17,647 nt of DNA from Bacteroidales bacterium. Its GTDB lineage: Bacteria; Bacteroidota; Bacteroidia; Bacteroidales; UBA7960. Both the position numbers and the translations under genes were made by a program. The notes under the pieces are model-generated. The model saw only the letters and a list, made by a program, of their open reading frames with translations. It made no database searches and was not told where the DNA came from. Numbering within the stretch: the stretch's first letter is position 1; every line of letters starts with the position of its first letter. This document shows positions 7,378 to 14,133 of the stretch, piece after piece. The stretch is taken from positions 1 to 17,647 of the forward strand of contig SLRE01000217.1 of the NCBI GenBank assembly GCA_007131125.1, given 5' to 3'.

Positions 7378-7992
7378 TTAAATAAATACAGGCTTGAAAT
7401 CGGTATTGCAATCGTTAATAAACTTCAGGATTTCTTCTCTTCCCCTTTTGTCTGAACTGCTGCTGATAAAATACTGTGGAAGGGGTTCCCATTGAAAGGC
7501 GAGCTTTTTAAGGTATTGCTGAAGGTTTTTGTTGAGGGTGGAAGAGCCCAGTTTGTCTGCTTTGGTAAAAATAATGCAAAAAGGCAGTTGCCTTTTTCCC
7601 ATCCATTCCAGAAAAATCATGTCGTTCTTTAATGGCTCATGACGGATATCGATCAGAAAAAAGGAGCAAACAAGGTTTTCCCTTTTCAGCAAGTAATTCA
7701 TGATCATATGCTCCCACTTCCGCTTGACAGCAACGGGTACTTTGGCAAAACCAAAACCCGGCAAGTCAGTAAGATACCATGAATTGTTGATCAAAAAGTG
7801 ATTGATCAGCCTGGTTTTGCCGGGAGATGCAGAGGTTTTGGCAAGCTTTTTAAAGTTGGTGAGCATATTAATAAGGGAAGATTTGCCTACGTTGGACCTG
7901 CCAATGAAAGCATATTCCGGATAAGGGCCACGGGGGCAATCAGACAGAGTTGTAGAACTCTTGATAAATTCTGCAGTTTTTATTAGCATCAT
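7378..7992 (-). CDS. engB: Ribosome-biogenesis GTPase EngB (YihA/YsxC)
   Basis: This is an essential GTPase that helps assemble the large ribosomal subunit. All GTP-binding motifs are present in the 204-residue protein: G1 GRSNVGKSS (31-39), the switch I Thr in PGKTRLIN (58-65), G3 DLPGFGFA (76-83), G4 TKAD (143-146) and a G5-like SSSSDKRG (177-184). Length is normal. Two ATG codons lie side by side at 7992 and 7989, and either may serve as start. It lies 68 bp downstream of glsB on the same strand, with hairpins in between that may separate transcription. It meets gldB tail to tail. Confidence 0.95.
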   Translation of the reverse strand: MMLIKTAEFIKSSTTLSDCPRGPYPEYAFIGRSNVGKSSLINMLTNFKKLAKTSASPGKTRLINHFLINNSWYLTDLPGFGFAKVPVAVKRKWEHMIMNYLLKRENLVCSFFLIDIRHEPLKNDMIFLEWMGKRQLPFCIIFTKADKLGSSTLNKNLQQYLKKLAFQWEPLPQYFISSSSDKRGREEILKFINDCNTDFKPVFI

Positions 7993-7998
7993 CTACTG

Positions 7999-8032
7999 GA
8001 AAAAATTTTTACCCGGTCCCGGAAAGCCGGGA
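7999..8032 (-). terminator. Hairpin between glsB and engB, possible terminator
   Basis: TCCCGG (8017-8022) and CCGGGA (8027-8032) form a perfect 6-bp stem with a 4-base loop. On the minus strand it is followed, after CCGGGT and five A, by six T (8005-8000). The T-run is about 11 bases from the stem, which is far for a classical terminator, so this may be a partial terminator or an mRNA end structure. Confidence 0.35.
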
Positions 8033-8049
8033 TCAATAGCTCCTTCCTT

Positions 8050-8074
8050 AAAAACCCCTGCTATTTATTTGGGG
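8050..8074 (-). terminator. Weak hairpin with T-run at the glsB stop codon
   Basis: On the minus strand CCCC (8074-8071) and GGGG (8058-8055) can pair around a 12-base loop containing the glsB stop codon, followed directly by TTTTT (8054-8050). The stem has four G-C pairs only. It may add to the next hairpin in ending glsB transcripts. Confidence 0.25.
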
Positions 8075-8999
8075 AATAGGTTTTAACGTGCCTTTCTTTT
8101 TTCGATTCATAAATATCATCGATATTAATCAAAATGGCCGTTTCCTCCACTCCGCCAAAGTATTCATTAAAAGCGGTCCCAAAGGTTTTCATGGTGGGGC
8201 TCAAACCCATGTAGGAATTGATCAGGGGAGGGATGTTTTCTTTGCGTTTTCTAACCTCGCGGAAAAGTACCTTAAAATTTTTCTCGTAATTGTCTCCCTT
8301 AAAAACTTTTTCCAGCTCTTCTTCAGGATGCTTTAATGGCAAGGGTTCAATGGGATAAACCAGCTTGTTGCTGTCGGGGAAAAAACGATGCAAAAAATAC
8401 AGGATCAGATCCCGGGCAAAGCTGTCAAAATGGGTATACATGGTTACTTTGCCAAAAAAATACCGGATATCAGCATGATCAACCACCAGGGCACCAAGGC
8501 CGTCCCATAAATTATCAAGAGAGTAAATACTTTTGCGGTTATCCCGCGAAGGTTGATAAGCCGGTTGCACAAAAGACCTTCCCAACTCGATGGTATAAGG
8601 GAGGTAATCGCTGATAAACTCTGGTGAAAAATCAAACAGGCCGGCGGTGGCAAGCCTGGGGGTGCCATTCTCATCTTTATCCACTTCCCTGCAAAGGATG
8701 TAGCGATACCCCCCAACGATCTCAAGGGCATCAGGATCCCACACGATCAACTGCTGGTAAGGAGGATTGGCCGTATCGTAGTTATCAACATCAAGTTCTT
8801 TGCCGGTTCCTCCACCAGCCTGTCGAAAGGAAACCTCTCTCAAACGACCCACCTCACGCATGACGTTGGGTGAATTATGCGCATCAATCACATAAATCTC
8901 ATTGTGTGCCTTATTGGTATGACGAAGAAAACGGTCCTTACCAAGCTCCTCCTTTAGCAGTTCCCTGTCAACCGGTTGAATTATTTCTTTTTCTTTCAT
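8061..8999 (-). CDS. glsB: GlsB-like N-acyltransferase (GNAT/hemolysin-like, amino-acid lipid synthesis)
   Basis: The 312-residue protein belongs to the GNAT-related acyltransferases of the OlsB/GlsB type. These transfer a 3-hydroxy fatty acid from acyl-ACP to the amino group of an amino acid. Visible marks are the segment REVSFRQAGGGTGKELDVDNYD (54-75), the VGGYRYI strand (95-101) and the strongly conserved ELGRSFVQPAY (138-148). In Bacteroides thetaiotaomicron GlsB does the first step of glycine-lipid synthesis and GlsA the second. The gene 27 bp or so upstream here encodes the GlsA-like partner, which supports this reading. The ATG at 8999 is used. The substrate amino acid (glycine or ornithine) cannot be read from sequence. 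Confidence 0.8.
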   Translation of the reverse strand: MKEKEIIQPVDRELLKEELGKDRFLRHTNKAHNEIYVIDAHNSPNVMREVGRLREVSFRQAGGGTGKELDVDNYDTANPPYQQLIVWDPDALEIVGGYRYILCREVDKDENGTPRLATAGLFDFSPEFISDYLPYTIELGRSFVQPAYQPSRDNRKSIYSLDNLWDGLGALVVDHADIRYFFGKVTMYTHFDSFARDLILYFLHRFFPDSNKLVYPIEPLPLKHPEEELEKVFKGDNYEKNFKVLFREVRKRKENIPPLINSYMGLSPTMKTFGTAFNEYFGGVEETAILINIDDIYESKKERHVKTYSPNK

Positions 9000-9026
9000 T
9001 GAAAACTTTCTCCTTTCCCTTTCCCT

Positions 9027-9896
9027 TTAAACATTAAACTCCAGATTACCATCAGGTAAACTGTAAACATGGGATTTCAAATCCTGTGCCCACTCATGGT
9101 GCGTTTTTTCTTTTGTAAAATTAGTATATGGAATGGGCTTTCCAAAAGTAATCACAATTTTCTTATCCTTTTGCCTGAACATTTCGTCCGGCAGGTAAAG
9201 CATCTCAATGTTGAATTTCAATCCTAGCTTTTTGCGGATCAGGGCAAATTTGTAAAAAAAATCGGAATTTCTTCCCTGAATATGAACCGGGATAATGTCG
9301 CGCTTATACCTCACGGCTTTGGAAATGAAACTCTTTTTCCATTCCAGGTCTTCTATCCTGCCCTTTTGACGGCGGGAAACCAGACCGGCGGGAAATACCA
9401 GAACCAGCTGATCCGACCGGTACAAAGAATCAATAATCTTTACCGACTCCTGGGTGTTCCGCCCATGCTTGTTTACAGGAACAAAAAGTTCCTTGAGGTT
9501 CTTCAGCTCCAGCAAAATATCATTGACAATAAACTTTATATCCTTTCTCCTTTTTCCCACCACATGCATCAGGGCCAGCCCGTCAAAGCCTCCCAGCGGG
9601 TGATTGGAAGCAATAATGTACCGTCCCTTTTCGGGAATAAACTCCGGGTTTTTTACTTCAATATCTACAGGAAACCTTTCCGTTAGCAGGCATTCAATAA
9701 AATCCAGGCCCATTTTATCCTGATAATTCTCCAGAACATCATTAACCTCATCCTGGTGAATAATCCGCTTCAAATAACGGATCAGAAAACCCGGAGTAAG
9801 ACGGTAAAGGGTCTTGCTTTTCTTTTTGATGATCTGGTCAATATCAATAAATTCCTGCTGGTTCTCTTTTAAATTTTCTGCTCCTGTCTGATCCAT
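9027..9896 (-). CDS. glsA: GlsA-like O-acyltransferase (PlsC/LPLAT family)
   Basis: The 289-residue protein is a lysophospholipid-type acyltransferase. The expected product is the diacylated amino-acid lipid, made by esterifying the 3-hydroxyl of the N-acyl product of GlsB. The motif I region reads ASNHPLGGFDGL, with His99 and Asp105 five residues apart instead of the classical four. Motif III appears as VFPAG, and a basic segment SRRQKGR follows. There is no clear membrane span, but the N-terminal part (25-50) is basic and amphipathic. I set the start at ATG 9896. The frame opens slightly earlier with TTG at 9902, which is less likely. It is the first gene of a probable two-gene operon, with glsB 27 bp behind, and has a good promoter element upstream. 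Confidence 0.8.
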   Translation of the reverse strand: MDQTGAENLKENQQEFIDIDQIIKKKSKTLYRLTPGFLIRYLKRIIHQDEVNDVLENYQDKMGLDFIECLLTERFPVDIEVKNPEFIPEKGRYIIASNHPLGGFDGLALMHVVGKRRKDIKFIVNDILLELKNLKELFVPVNKHGRNTQESVKIIDSLYRSDQLVLVFPAGLVSRRQKGRIEDLEWKKSFISKAVRYKRDIIPVHIQGRNSDFFYKFALIRKKLGLKFNIEMLYLPDEMFRQKDKKIVITFGKPIPYTNFTKEKTHHEWAQDLKSHVYSLPDGNLEFNV

Positions 9897-9973
9897 AGGC
9901 AATATTTTAACCCCTTAAAAAAAATACTGAAAACCCTGGACGCCGGATAAGGGTATCCATTTCTTTTCCGAAA

Positions 9974-9981
9974 CAAAATTA
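9974..9981 (-). promoter_or_regulatory. -7 promoter element for glsA-glsB
   Basis: On the minus strand this reads TAATTTTG, a perfect match to the Bacteroidota -7 consensus TAnnTTTG. It predicts a transcript start near 9968 and a leader of about 70 bases. The only TTTG upstream (9996-9993) is too close for a -33 box, so only the -7 half is well matched. Confidence 0.45.
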
Positions 9982-10144
9982 AAGATTATTCTCAAACCAC
10001 TTATTCCATTGAAAAACTATAAAAACCACCCGGAAAAAACGTAAAAAGCGACCACTTTATTAAGATTTTTTAACAATTGATAATCAAGGCTTTAACCTTT
10101 ACAGGTCGAAACAAATTGCCTTTTCCACCACAAAAGTTATCAAC

Positions 10145-10175
10145 AAAGTGGTAAAAAGTGGTAAAATGTGGTAAA
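10145..10175 (+). promoter_or_regulatory. MraZ-box array: three GTGGTAA direct repeats, 10-bp period
   Basis: GTGG begins at 10148, 10158 and 10168. Each copy is followed by TAAAA and preceded by AA: AAAGTGG (10145-10151), AAAGTGG (10155-10161) and AATGTGG (10165-10171). The exact 10-bp spacing puts all three on one face of the helix. MraZ is known to bind short direct repeats upstream of its own gene: TGGGN units with 5-base spacers in E. coli, and AAAGTGG/T-type units in Mollicutes. The array ends 44 bases before the mraZ start and lies where a -33 promoter element would be. That fits repression by blocking polymerase. The sequence shows the repeats. Binding is inferred. Confidence 0.75.
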
Positions 10176-10177
10176 AA

Positions 10178-10191
10178 TATCTTTATATTTA
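10178..10191 (+). promoter_or_regulatory. Candidate -7 elements of the mraZ/dcw promoter
   Basis: TATCTTTA (10178-10185) and TATATTTA (10184-10191) overlap, and each matches TAnnTTTG except at the last base. They lie just after the GTGG repeats and 28-41 bases before the mraZ ATG. No TTTG stands at the expected -33 distance, because the repeats occupy that place. That would suit a regulated promoter. Confidence 0.3.
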
Positions 10192-10218
10192 CAAACCAAA
10201 ACAACATTGTGGGAGAGC

Positions 10219-10695
10219 ATGACGCACTTGCTAGGTGAATTTGATTGTAAGGTCGACAGCAAAGGCCGTTTCATGTTGCCATCGGGTTTAAAAAAACAGC
10301 TCGATCCCGGCGACAGGGAACGCTTTGTCATCAACCGGGGTTTTGAAAAAAACCTCACCCTCTATCCACAAAGTGAATGGTTGAAAATATCCCGTGAAAT
10401 TAATTCACTTAACCTGTATAACAAAAAAAATCGTGAGTTTGTAAGGTATTTTTTCCGCGGTGCCTCTGAAATGACAGTAGATTCTGCAGGGAGAATGCTT
10501 ATGCCCAAAACTTTGCTCGATTATGCAGGGGTTGAAAAAGAGATCGTTCTTTTTGCCTATGGCCAGAGAATTGAAATATGGGCCAGGGAGGAATACGAAA
10601 ACATGATGCAAAGTGAGCCGGAAGACTTTTCTTCCCTGGCTGAAGAGGTAATGGGGAAAATAAACAACGCACCTGGAGGTGATGATGTATCATAA
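10219..10695 (+). CDS. mraZ: Transcriptional regulator MraZ
   Basis: MraZ is a DNA-binding protein of the AbrB/SpoVT fold and the first gene of most dcw clusters, where it controls its own operon. The 158-residue protein contains the two repeated MraZ domains, each with the D-x-x-G-R mark: DSKGRFMLP in the first and DSAGRMLMP in the second. I place the start at ATG 10219. This gives MTHLLGEFDCK, the standard opening, and has GGGAG just upstream. The frame is open from 10168, but that would add 17 residues translated from the operator and promoter region. The 3' end overlaps rsmH by 11 bp. Three GTGG repeats upstream are the likely binding site. Confidence 0.95.
   Translation: MTHLLGEFDCKVDSKGRFMLPSGLKKQLDPGDRERFVINRGFEKNLTLYPQSEWLKISREINSLNLYNKKNREFVRYFFRGASEMTVDSAGRMLMPKTLLDYAGVEKEIVLFAYGQRIEIWAREEYENMMQSEPEDFSSLAEEVMGKINNAPGGDDVS
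10675..10683 (+). promoter_or_regulatory. Canonical Shine-Dalgarno sequence of rsmH inside mraZ
   Basis: GGAGGTGAT lies in the last codons of mraZ and is fully complementary to the 16S anti-Shine-Dalgarno core. GGAGG ends five bases before the ATG at 10685, which selects that start over the ATG at 10682 and the GTG at 10679. Most other genes in the window have no such site. Confidence 0.7.
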
Positions 10696-11590
10696 ACCCG
10701 TTTTGCTCGAAAAGTCGGTTGAAGGATTGCGCATAAAACCCGAAGGGGTTTATGTTGACGCCACTTTTGGTGGGGGGGGGCACAGCCGGACCATCCTGGA
10801 GAAGTTGCAGAATGGAAAATTATTTGGGTTTGACCAGGACCTGGAAGCAGAAAAAAATGTGCCGGATGATCCCCGTTTTGTTTTCCTGAATCACAACTTC
10901 AGGTATATGCGAAACTTCCTGAAGTTGCACGGGGTAACGCAGGTAGATGGCATTCTTGCTGATTTGGGGGTTTCTTCCCACCAGATTGATGAAGCAGAAA
11001 GGGGTTTCTCAACGCGCTTCGACGGGCCCCTGGACATGCGGATGAATCAAATGGCTTCCCTTTCTGCCGGGGAAATCATCAATGAATATGGAGAGGAAGA
11101 GCTGGCAAGAGTTTTCTACCTTTTCGGAGAGTTAAAAAATGCCCGGAAAATCGCCCGCATCATTGAAAAAGAAAGGCAGGAAAGAATAATTGAAACCACT
11201 TCAGGGTTGATGAATATCCTTGAAGAGGTTGCACCAAGGGGAAAGGAGAATAAGTTTTTTGCACAGGTTTTCCAGGCCTTGCGCATTGAAGTGAACCAGG
11301 AACTGGAGGCCCTGAAGGAATTCCTGGAGCAGAGTGAGGACCTGCTAAAGCCTCAAGGAAGGCTAGTGGTAATTTCTTACCACTCCCTGGAAGTCCGCCT
11401 GGTAAAAAACTTTATGAAATCCGGGAATTTCAGCGGTGAAGTTGAGAAAGATTTTTTTGGTAACCCGCTCACCCCTTTGGTACCGGTAGGAAAACAGGAA
11501 ACGGCTGATCAGCAGGAAGTCACCGATAACCCAAGGGCACGCAGCGCCCGCCTGAGAATTGCTGAAAAAAGGGAAAAAGAAAATGGCTAA
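10685..11590 (+). CDS. rsmH: 16S rRNA (cytosine(1402)-N4)-methyltransferase RsmH
   Basis: RsmH (MraW) uses SAM to methylate N4 of C1402 in the ribosomal P site. The 301-residue protein opens MYHKPVLLEKSVEGL, as is typical. It has the SAM motif DATFGGGGHS at 25-34, GFDQD for the ribose-binding strand, ILADLGVSSHQID and the late VISYHSLEVRLVKNF motif. DNPRARSARLRIAEK at the end is also conserved in the family. The ATG at 10685 is favoured by the Shine-Dalgarno spacing. It overlaps mraZ by 11 bp and ftsL by 8 bp, so translation of the three is probably coupled. The Gly run of the SAM motif is coded by a nine-base G homopolymer at 10772-10780, but the frame is intact as written. Confidence 0.96.
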   Translation: MYHKPVLLEKSVEGLRIKPEGVYVDATFGGGGHSRTILEKLQNGKLFGFDQDLEAEKNVPDDPRFVFLNHNFRYMRNFLKLHGVTQVDGILADLGVSSHQIDEAERGFSTRFDGPLDMRMNQMASLSAGEIINEYGEEELARVFYLFGELKNARKIARIIEKERQERIIETTSGLMNILEEVAPRGKENKFFAQVFQALRIEVNQELEALKEFLEQSEDLLKPQGRLVVISYHSLEVRLVKNFMKSGNFSGEVEKDFFGNPLTPLVPVGKQETADQQEVTDNPRARSARLRIAEKREKENG

Positions 11591-11996
11591 AAACAAGATA
11601 AAAAAACCCAAAAAGCAGAAAGAGCAAAGCAACCCTGGTGCTTTTTCCAGGGTTTTTGCCTCCATGCTGGATGGCAGCATTTTAACCAAAAACAAGGTAG
11701 CCTCCATGCTGCCTTTTTTCCTTTATCTCACATTTCTGGCGTTTTTCCTGATTTTCAACACTTATTATGCAGAAAAACAGGCCAGGGAGCTTGAAGTCAT
11801 CCGGCGTGAAATCGTGGAACTCAGGGTAAGATACATCACCACAAAGTCGGAAATGATGTACCTGAGCAATCAGTCGGAGGTTGCCCGCAGGCTGCAAAAC
11901 AGGGGTTTCGTTGAGTCAACGGTTCCCCCAAGGCAAATTTATGACCAAAGCCGCAAAAAGGGCTTTTTCTCACGTTTGCTAAGCCGTAACAATTAA
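11583..11996 (+). CDS. ftsL: FtsL-like cell division protein
   Basis: This is a small bitopic divisome protein, a partner of FtsQ/FtsB and an activator of FtsWI in other bacteria. Of 137 residues, the first 40 are very basic (cytoplasmic), about 41-63 is one membrane segment (FFLYLTFLAFFLIFNTYYA), and about 64-108 is a periplasmic heptad-like coiled coil rich in Arg, Glu, Leu and Val. The long basic N-terminus is typical of Bacteroidota FtsL. The ATG at 11583 overlaps the rsmH end by 8 bp and is preferred to a TTG at 11559. Identity rests on position between rsmH and ftsI and on topology, since FtsL sequences are poorly conserved. Confidence 0.88.
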   Translation: MAKNKIKKPKKQKEQSNPGAFSRVFASMLDGSILTKNKVASMLPFFLYLTFLAFFLIFNTYYAEKQARELEVIRREIVELRVRYITTKSEMMYLSNQSEVARRLQNRGFVESTVPPRQIYDQSRKKGFFSRLLSRNN

Positions 11997-12017
11997 AAAA
12001 ACTGAAAACCTGAAAAA

Positions 12018-14120
12018 GTGAAAGACATCAAAAGCGACATACTGTGGAGAGTACACCTGGTGTATTTTGTCACCGCTATTTTTGCCTTCCTGATTCTTTT
12101 CAGGGTTATTTATATACAGGTGGTGGAAGGGGATCACTGGAGGGAGCTGGCCAGGAGTTCTACCATGCGATACGACAATATTGATGCCGCAAGAGGCGAC
12201 ATTTATGCCGATGACGGCAGGTTGCTGGCCACCAGCATTCCAATCTATGAAATCAGGCTGGATGCAAGCAGTTTGGTTTCCAGCGATGAGGTTTTTTTCG
12301 GGAATGTGGATTCCCTGGCCTACAACCTTTCACGGCTTTTTGGCGACCGAAGCCCCGCGGCCTATCGCAATGCCCTGGTCAATGCACGAAGAAACCAGGA
12401 AAGGTTTTTCCTGGTGAAAAGAAATGTTTCCTACAATCAACTGACCAAACTCAGAGAGTTTCCGCTTTTCAGGCTGGGCAGGTATCGGGGTGGTCTCATT
12501 GCAATAGAGAATACCCGCCGGGAAATGCCATACAGAACCCTCGCTGCCAGAACCATCGGCTATGAGCGCCAGGGTATTTATGTTGGCCTTGAAGGGGCCT
12601 ACCGCGACTACCTCGAAGGAGTTCAGGGAAAAAGGCTTATGCAGCGGACCAGCGGGGGCAACTGGATGCCCATCAACGATCAGAACGAAATCCAGCCCCA
12701 GAACGGGAAAGACATCATTACCACCCTCAACGTAAGGATGCAGGATTATACGGAAAGTGCCCTGAGAAAGCAGCTCAAAAGATACAATGCCGATTATGGC
12801 AGCGTTGTAGTTATGGAAGTGGCCACCGGAAAAATAAAAGCCATTTCAAACCTCACTTATAACCCCGCAGGTTATTTTGAGGAATCTTTCAACTTTGCCA
12901 TTGGTGAGAGCACCGAACCGGGCTCCACCTTTAAACTGGCTTCAATGATCGCCGCACTGGAAGACGGAGTGGTTAAACCCGATGACTTTATCCACACCGG
13001 TGATGGGGAGATGGCCTATGCCGACAGGATCATGAGAGATGCACGCGATGAAGGCTTTGGCACCATCACGGCCAGGGAAGTCCTGGAATATTCCTCCAAC
13101 ATCGGTATTTCCAGTATCATCTATGAAGGTTATAAAGACAAACCCGAAAGGTTTGTGAGCAGGCTCAAATCAATGAACCTGCACCAACCCCTTGGAATTG
13201 AGATACAGGGGGAAGGAATTCCGCTTATCAGGAAAGTCAACAGCCCTGGATGGTCGGGTACTTCCCTGCCATGGATGGCCATTGGGTACGAAGTATCCCT
13301 TACCCCATTGCAGATCCTGTCATTATATAATGCCGTGGCCAACGATGGAAGAATGATGAGACCCTTATTCGTTCAGGAAGTAAGGCAAACCGGGAAAACC
13401 ATCAAACGCTTTTCTCCGCAGGTCATCAACCGGTCCGTTGCCAGCGCTTCAACCCTTGAACAGGTAAAGGAGATGCTCATCGGGGTGGTGGAAAACGGTA
13501 CGGCAAAAAATATCAGAACCAATGGTTACCAGATAGCCGGAAAAACGGGTACAGCCCAGGTGGCCAATACCCGCTTCGGATACCGGAGTGAGTCGGGAGT
13601 TAATTACCGCGCTTCCTTTGCAGGCTTCTTTCCTGCAGACAACCCAAAATACAGCATGATCGTGGTCATTCAAAATCCGAAAGGATGGGTTTATACCGGA
13701 GGACAGGTGGCTGCTCCGGTATTCAGGGAAATTGCTGATAAAATATTCGCCACAGAGCTCCTCTATCCCGAACAACCGGAGGACCAGCCCCTGCTGGCAT
13801 CTCTTCCCAATTTCAGAAATGGAAACCTGGACGATATGCGGGCCATTTATTCGACTCTGGATAGCCAACTGAAAGATACCATTCAATCCAGGTGGGGTTC
13901 GGCAATAGCAAACAGCGATACTGTGAGTTTCAGAGACAGGGAGTTTATTGAAAATTTGGTTCCGGAAGTGGTGGGAATGAGCCTGAAAGACGCATTGTAT
14001 ATACTTGAAAATGCCGGCATGAGGGTGCGCTTCACCGGCAGGGGAATCGTGCGCAGACAAAGTATTGCTCCCGGGTTAAGGATCAGTCCCGGAAGCGTAA
14101 TTTATCTTGAATTGAGTTAA
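12018..14120 (+). CDS. ftsI: Septal peptidoglycan transpeptidase FtsI (PBP3) with PASTA domain
   Basis: This is the class B penicillin-binding protein that cross-links septal peptidoglycan with FtsW. It has 700 residues. A cytoplasmic tail and one membrane anchor (about 13-32) are followed by the PBP dimerisation domain (about 50-235). The transpeptidase domain contains all three active-site motifs: Ser303-Thr-Phe-Lys306, Ser359-Ser-Asn361 and Lys509-Thr-Gly511. A linker leads to one PASTA domain at about 647-700 (LVPEVVGMSLKDALYILENAG). A single C-terminal PASTA domain is usual for Bacteroidota FtsI and absent from the E. coli protein. The start is GTG at 12018, giving a KDIKSDILWRVHLVYF opening without alternatives nearby. 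It follows ftsL by 21 bp and precedes murE by 13 bp. Confidence 0.96.
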   Translation: MKDIKSDILWRVHLVYFVTAIFAFLILFRVIYIQVVEGDHWRELARSSTMRYDNIDAARGDIYADDGRLLATSIPIYEIRLDASSLVSSDEVFFGNVDSLAYNLSRLFGDRSPAAYRNALVNARRNQERFFLVKRNVSYNQLTKLREFPLFRLGRYRGGLIAIENTRREMPYRTLAARTIGYERQGIYVGLEGAYRDYLEGVQGKRLMQRTSGGNWMPINDQNEIQPQNGKDIITTLNVRMQDYTESALRKQLKRYNADYGSVVVMEVATGKIKAISNLTYNPAGYFEESFNFAIGESTEPGSTFKLASMIAALEDGVVKPDDFIHTGDGEMAYADRIMRDARDEGFGTITAREVLEYSSNIGISSIIYEGYKDKPERFVSRLKSMNLHQPLGIEIQGEGIPLIRKVNSPGWSGTSLPWMAIGYEVSLTPLQILSLYNAVANDGRMMRPLFVQEVRQTGKTIKRFSPQVINRSVASASTLEQVKEMLIGVVENGTAKNIRTNGYQIAGKTGTAQVANTRFGYRSESGVNYRASFAGFFPADNPKYSMIVVIQNPKGWVYTGGQVAAPVFREIADKIFATELLYPEQPEDQPLLASLPNFRNGNLDDMRAIYSTLDSQLKDTIQSRWGSAIANSDTVSFRDREFIENLVPEVVGMSLKDALYILENAGMRVRFTGRGIVRRQSIAPGLRISPGSVIYLELS

Positions 14121-14133
14121 CAGAAAAAAACGG

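Larger units (their letters stand above)
9897..10218. other. 322-bp divergent intergenic region between glsA and mraZ
   Basis: This AT-rich region separates minus-strand glsA from the plus-strand dcw cluster. It holds a -7 promoter element for glsA (9974-9981), the three-copy GTGG repeat and candidate -7 elements for mraZ on the right. I see no gene, tRNA or stable long hairpin in the middle part (about 9985-10135). Confidence 0.8.

Noticed and set aside
10137..10145. TTATCAACA, close to the DnaA box TTATCCACA
   Set aside because: It is a single copy with one mismatch at a constrained position, with no cluster of boxes or origin genes nearby. It directly adjoins the GTGG repeats, so an origin call is not supported.
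10168..10218. N-terminal extension of MraZ from an earlier start at 10168
   Set aside because: It would translate the operator repeat and promoter region. MraZ proteins normally begin with the LLGEF segment, matched by the ATG at 10219.
13449..14060. Minus-strand open frame of 203 codons antisense to ftsI
   Set aside because: It is fully contained in the transpeptidase and PASTA coding region and has His/Cys/Ser-rich composition and no domain features.
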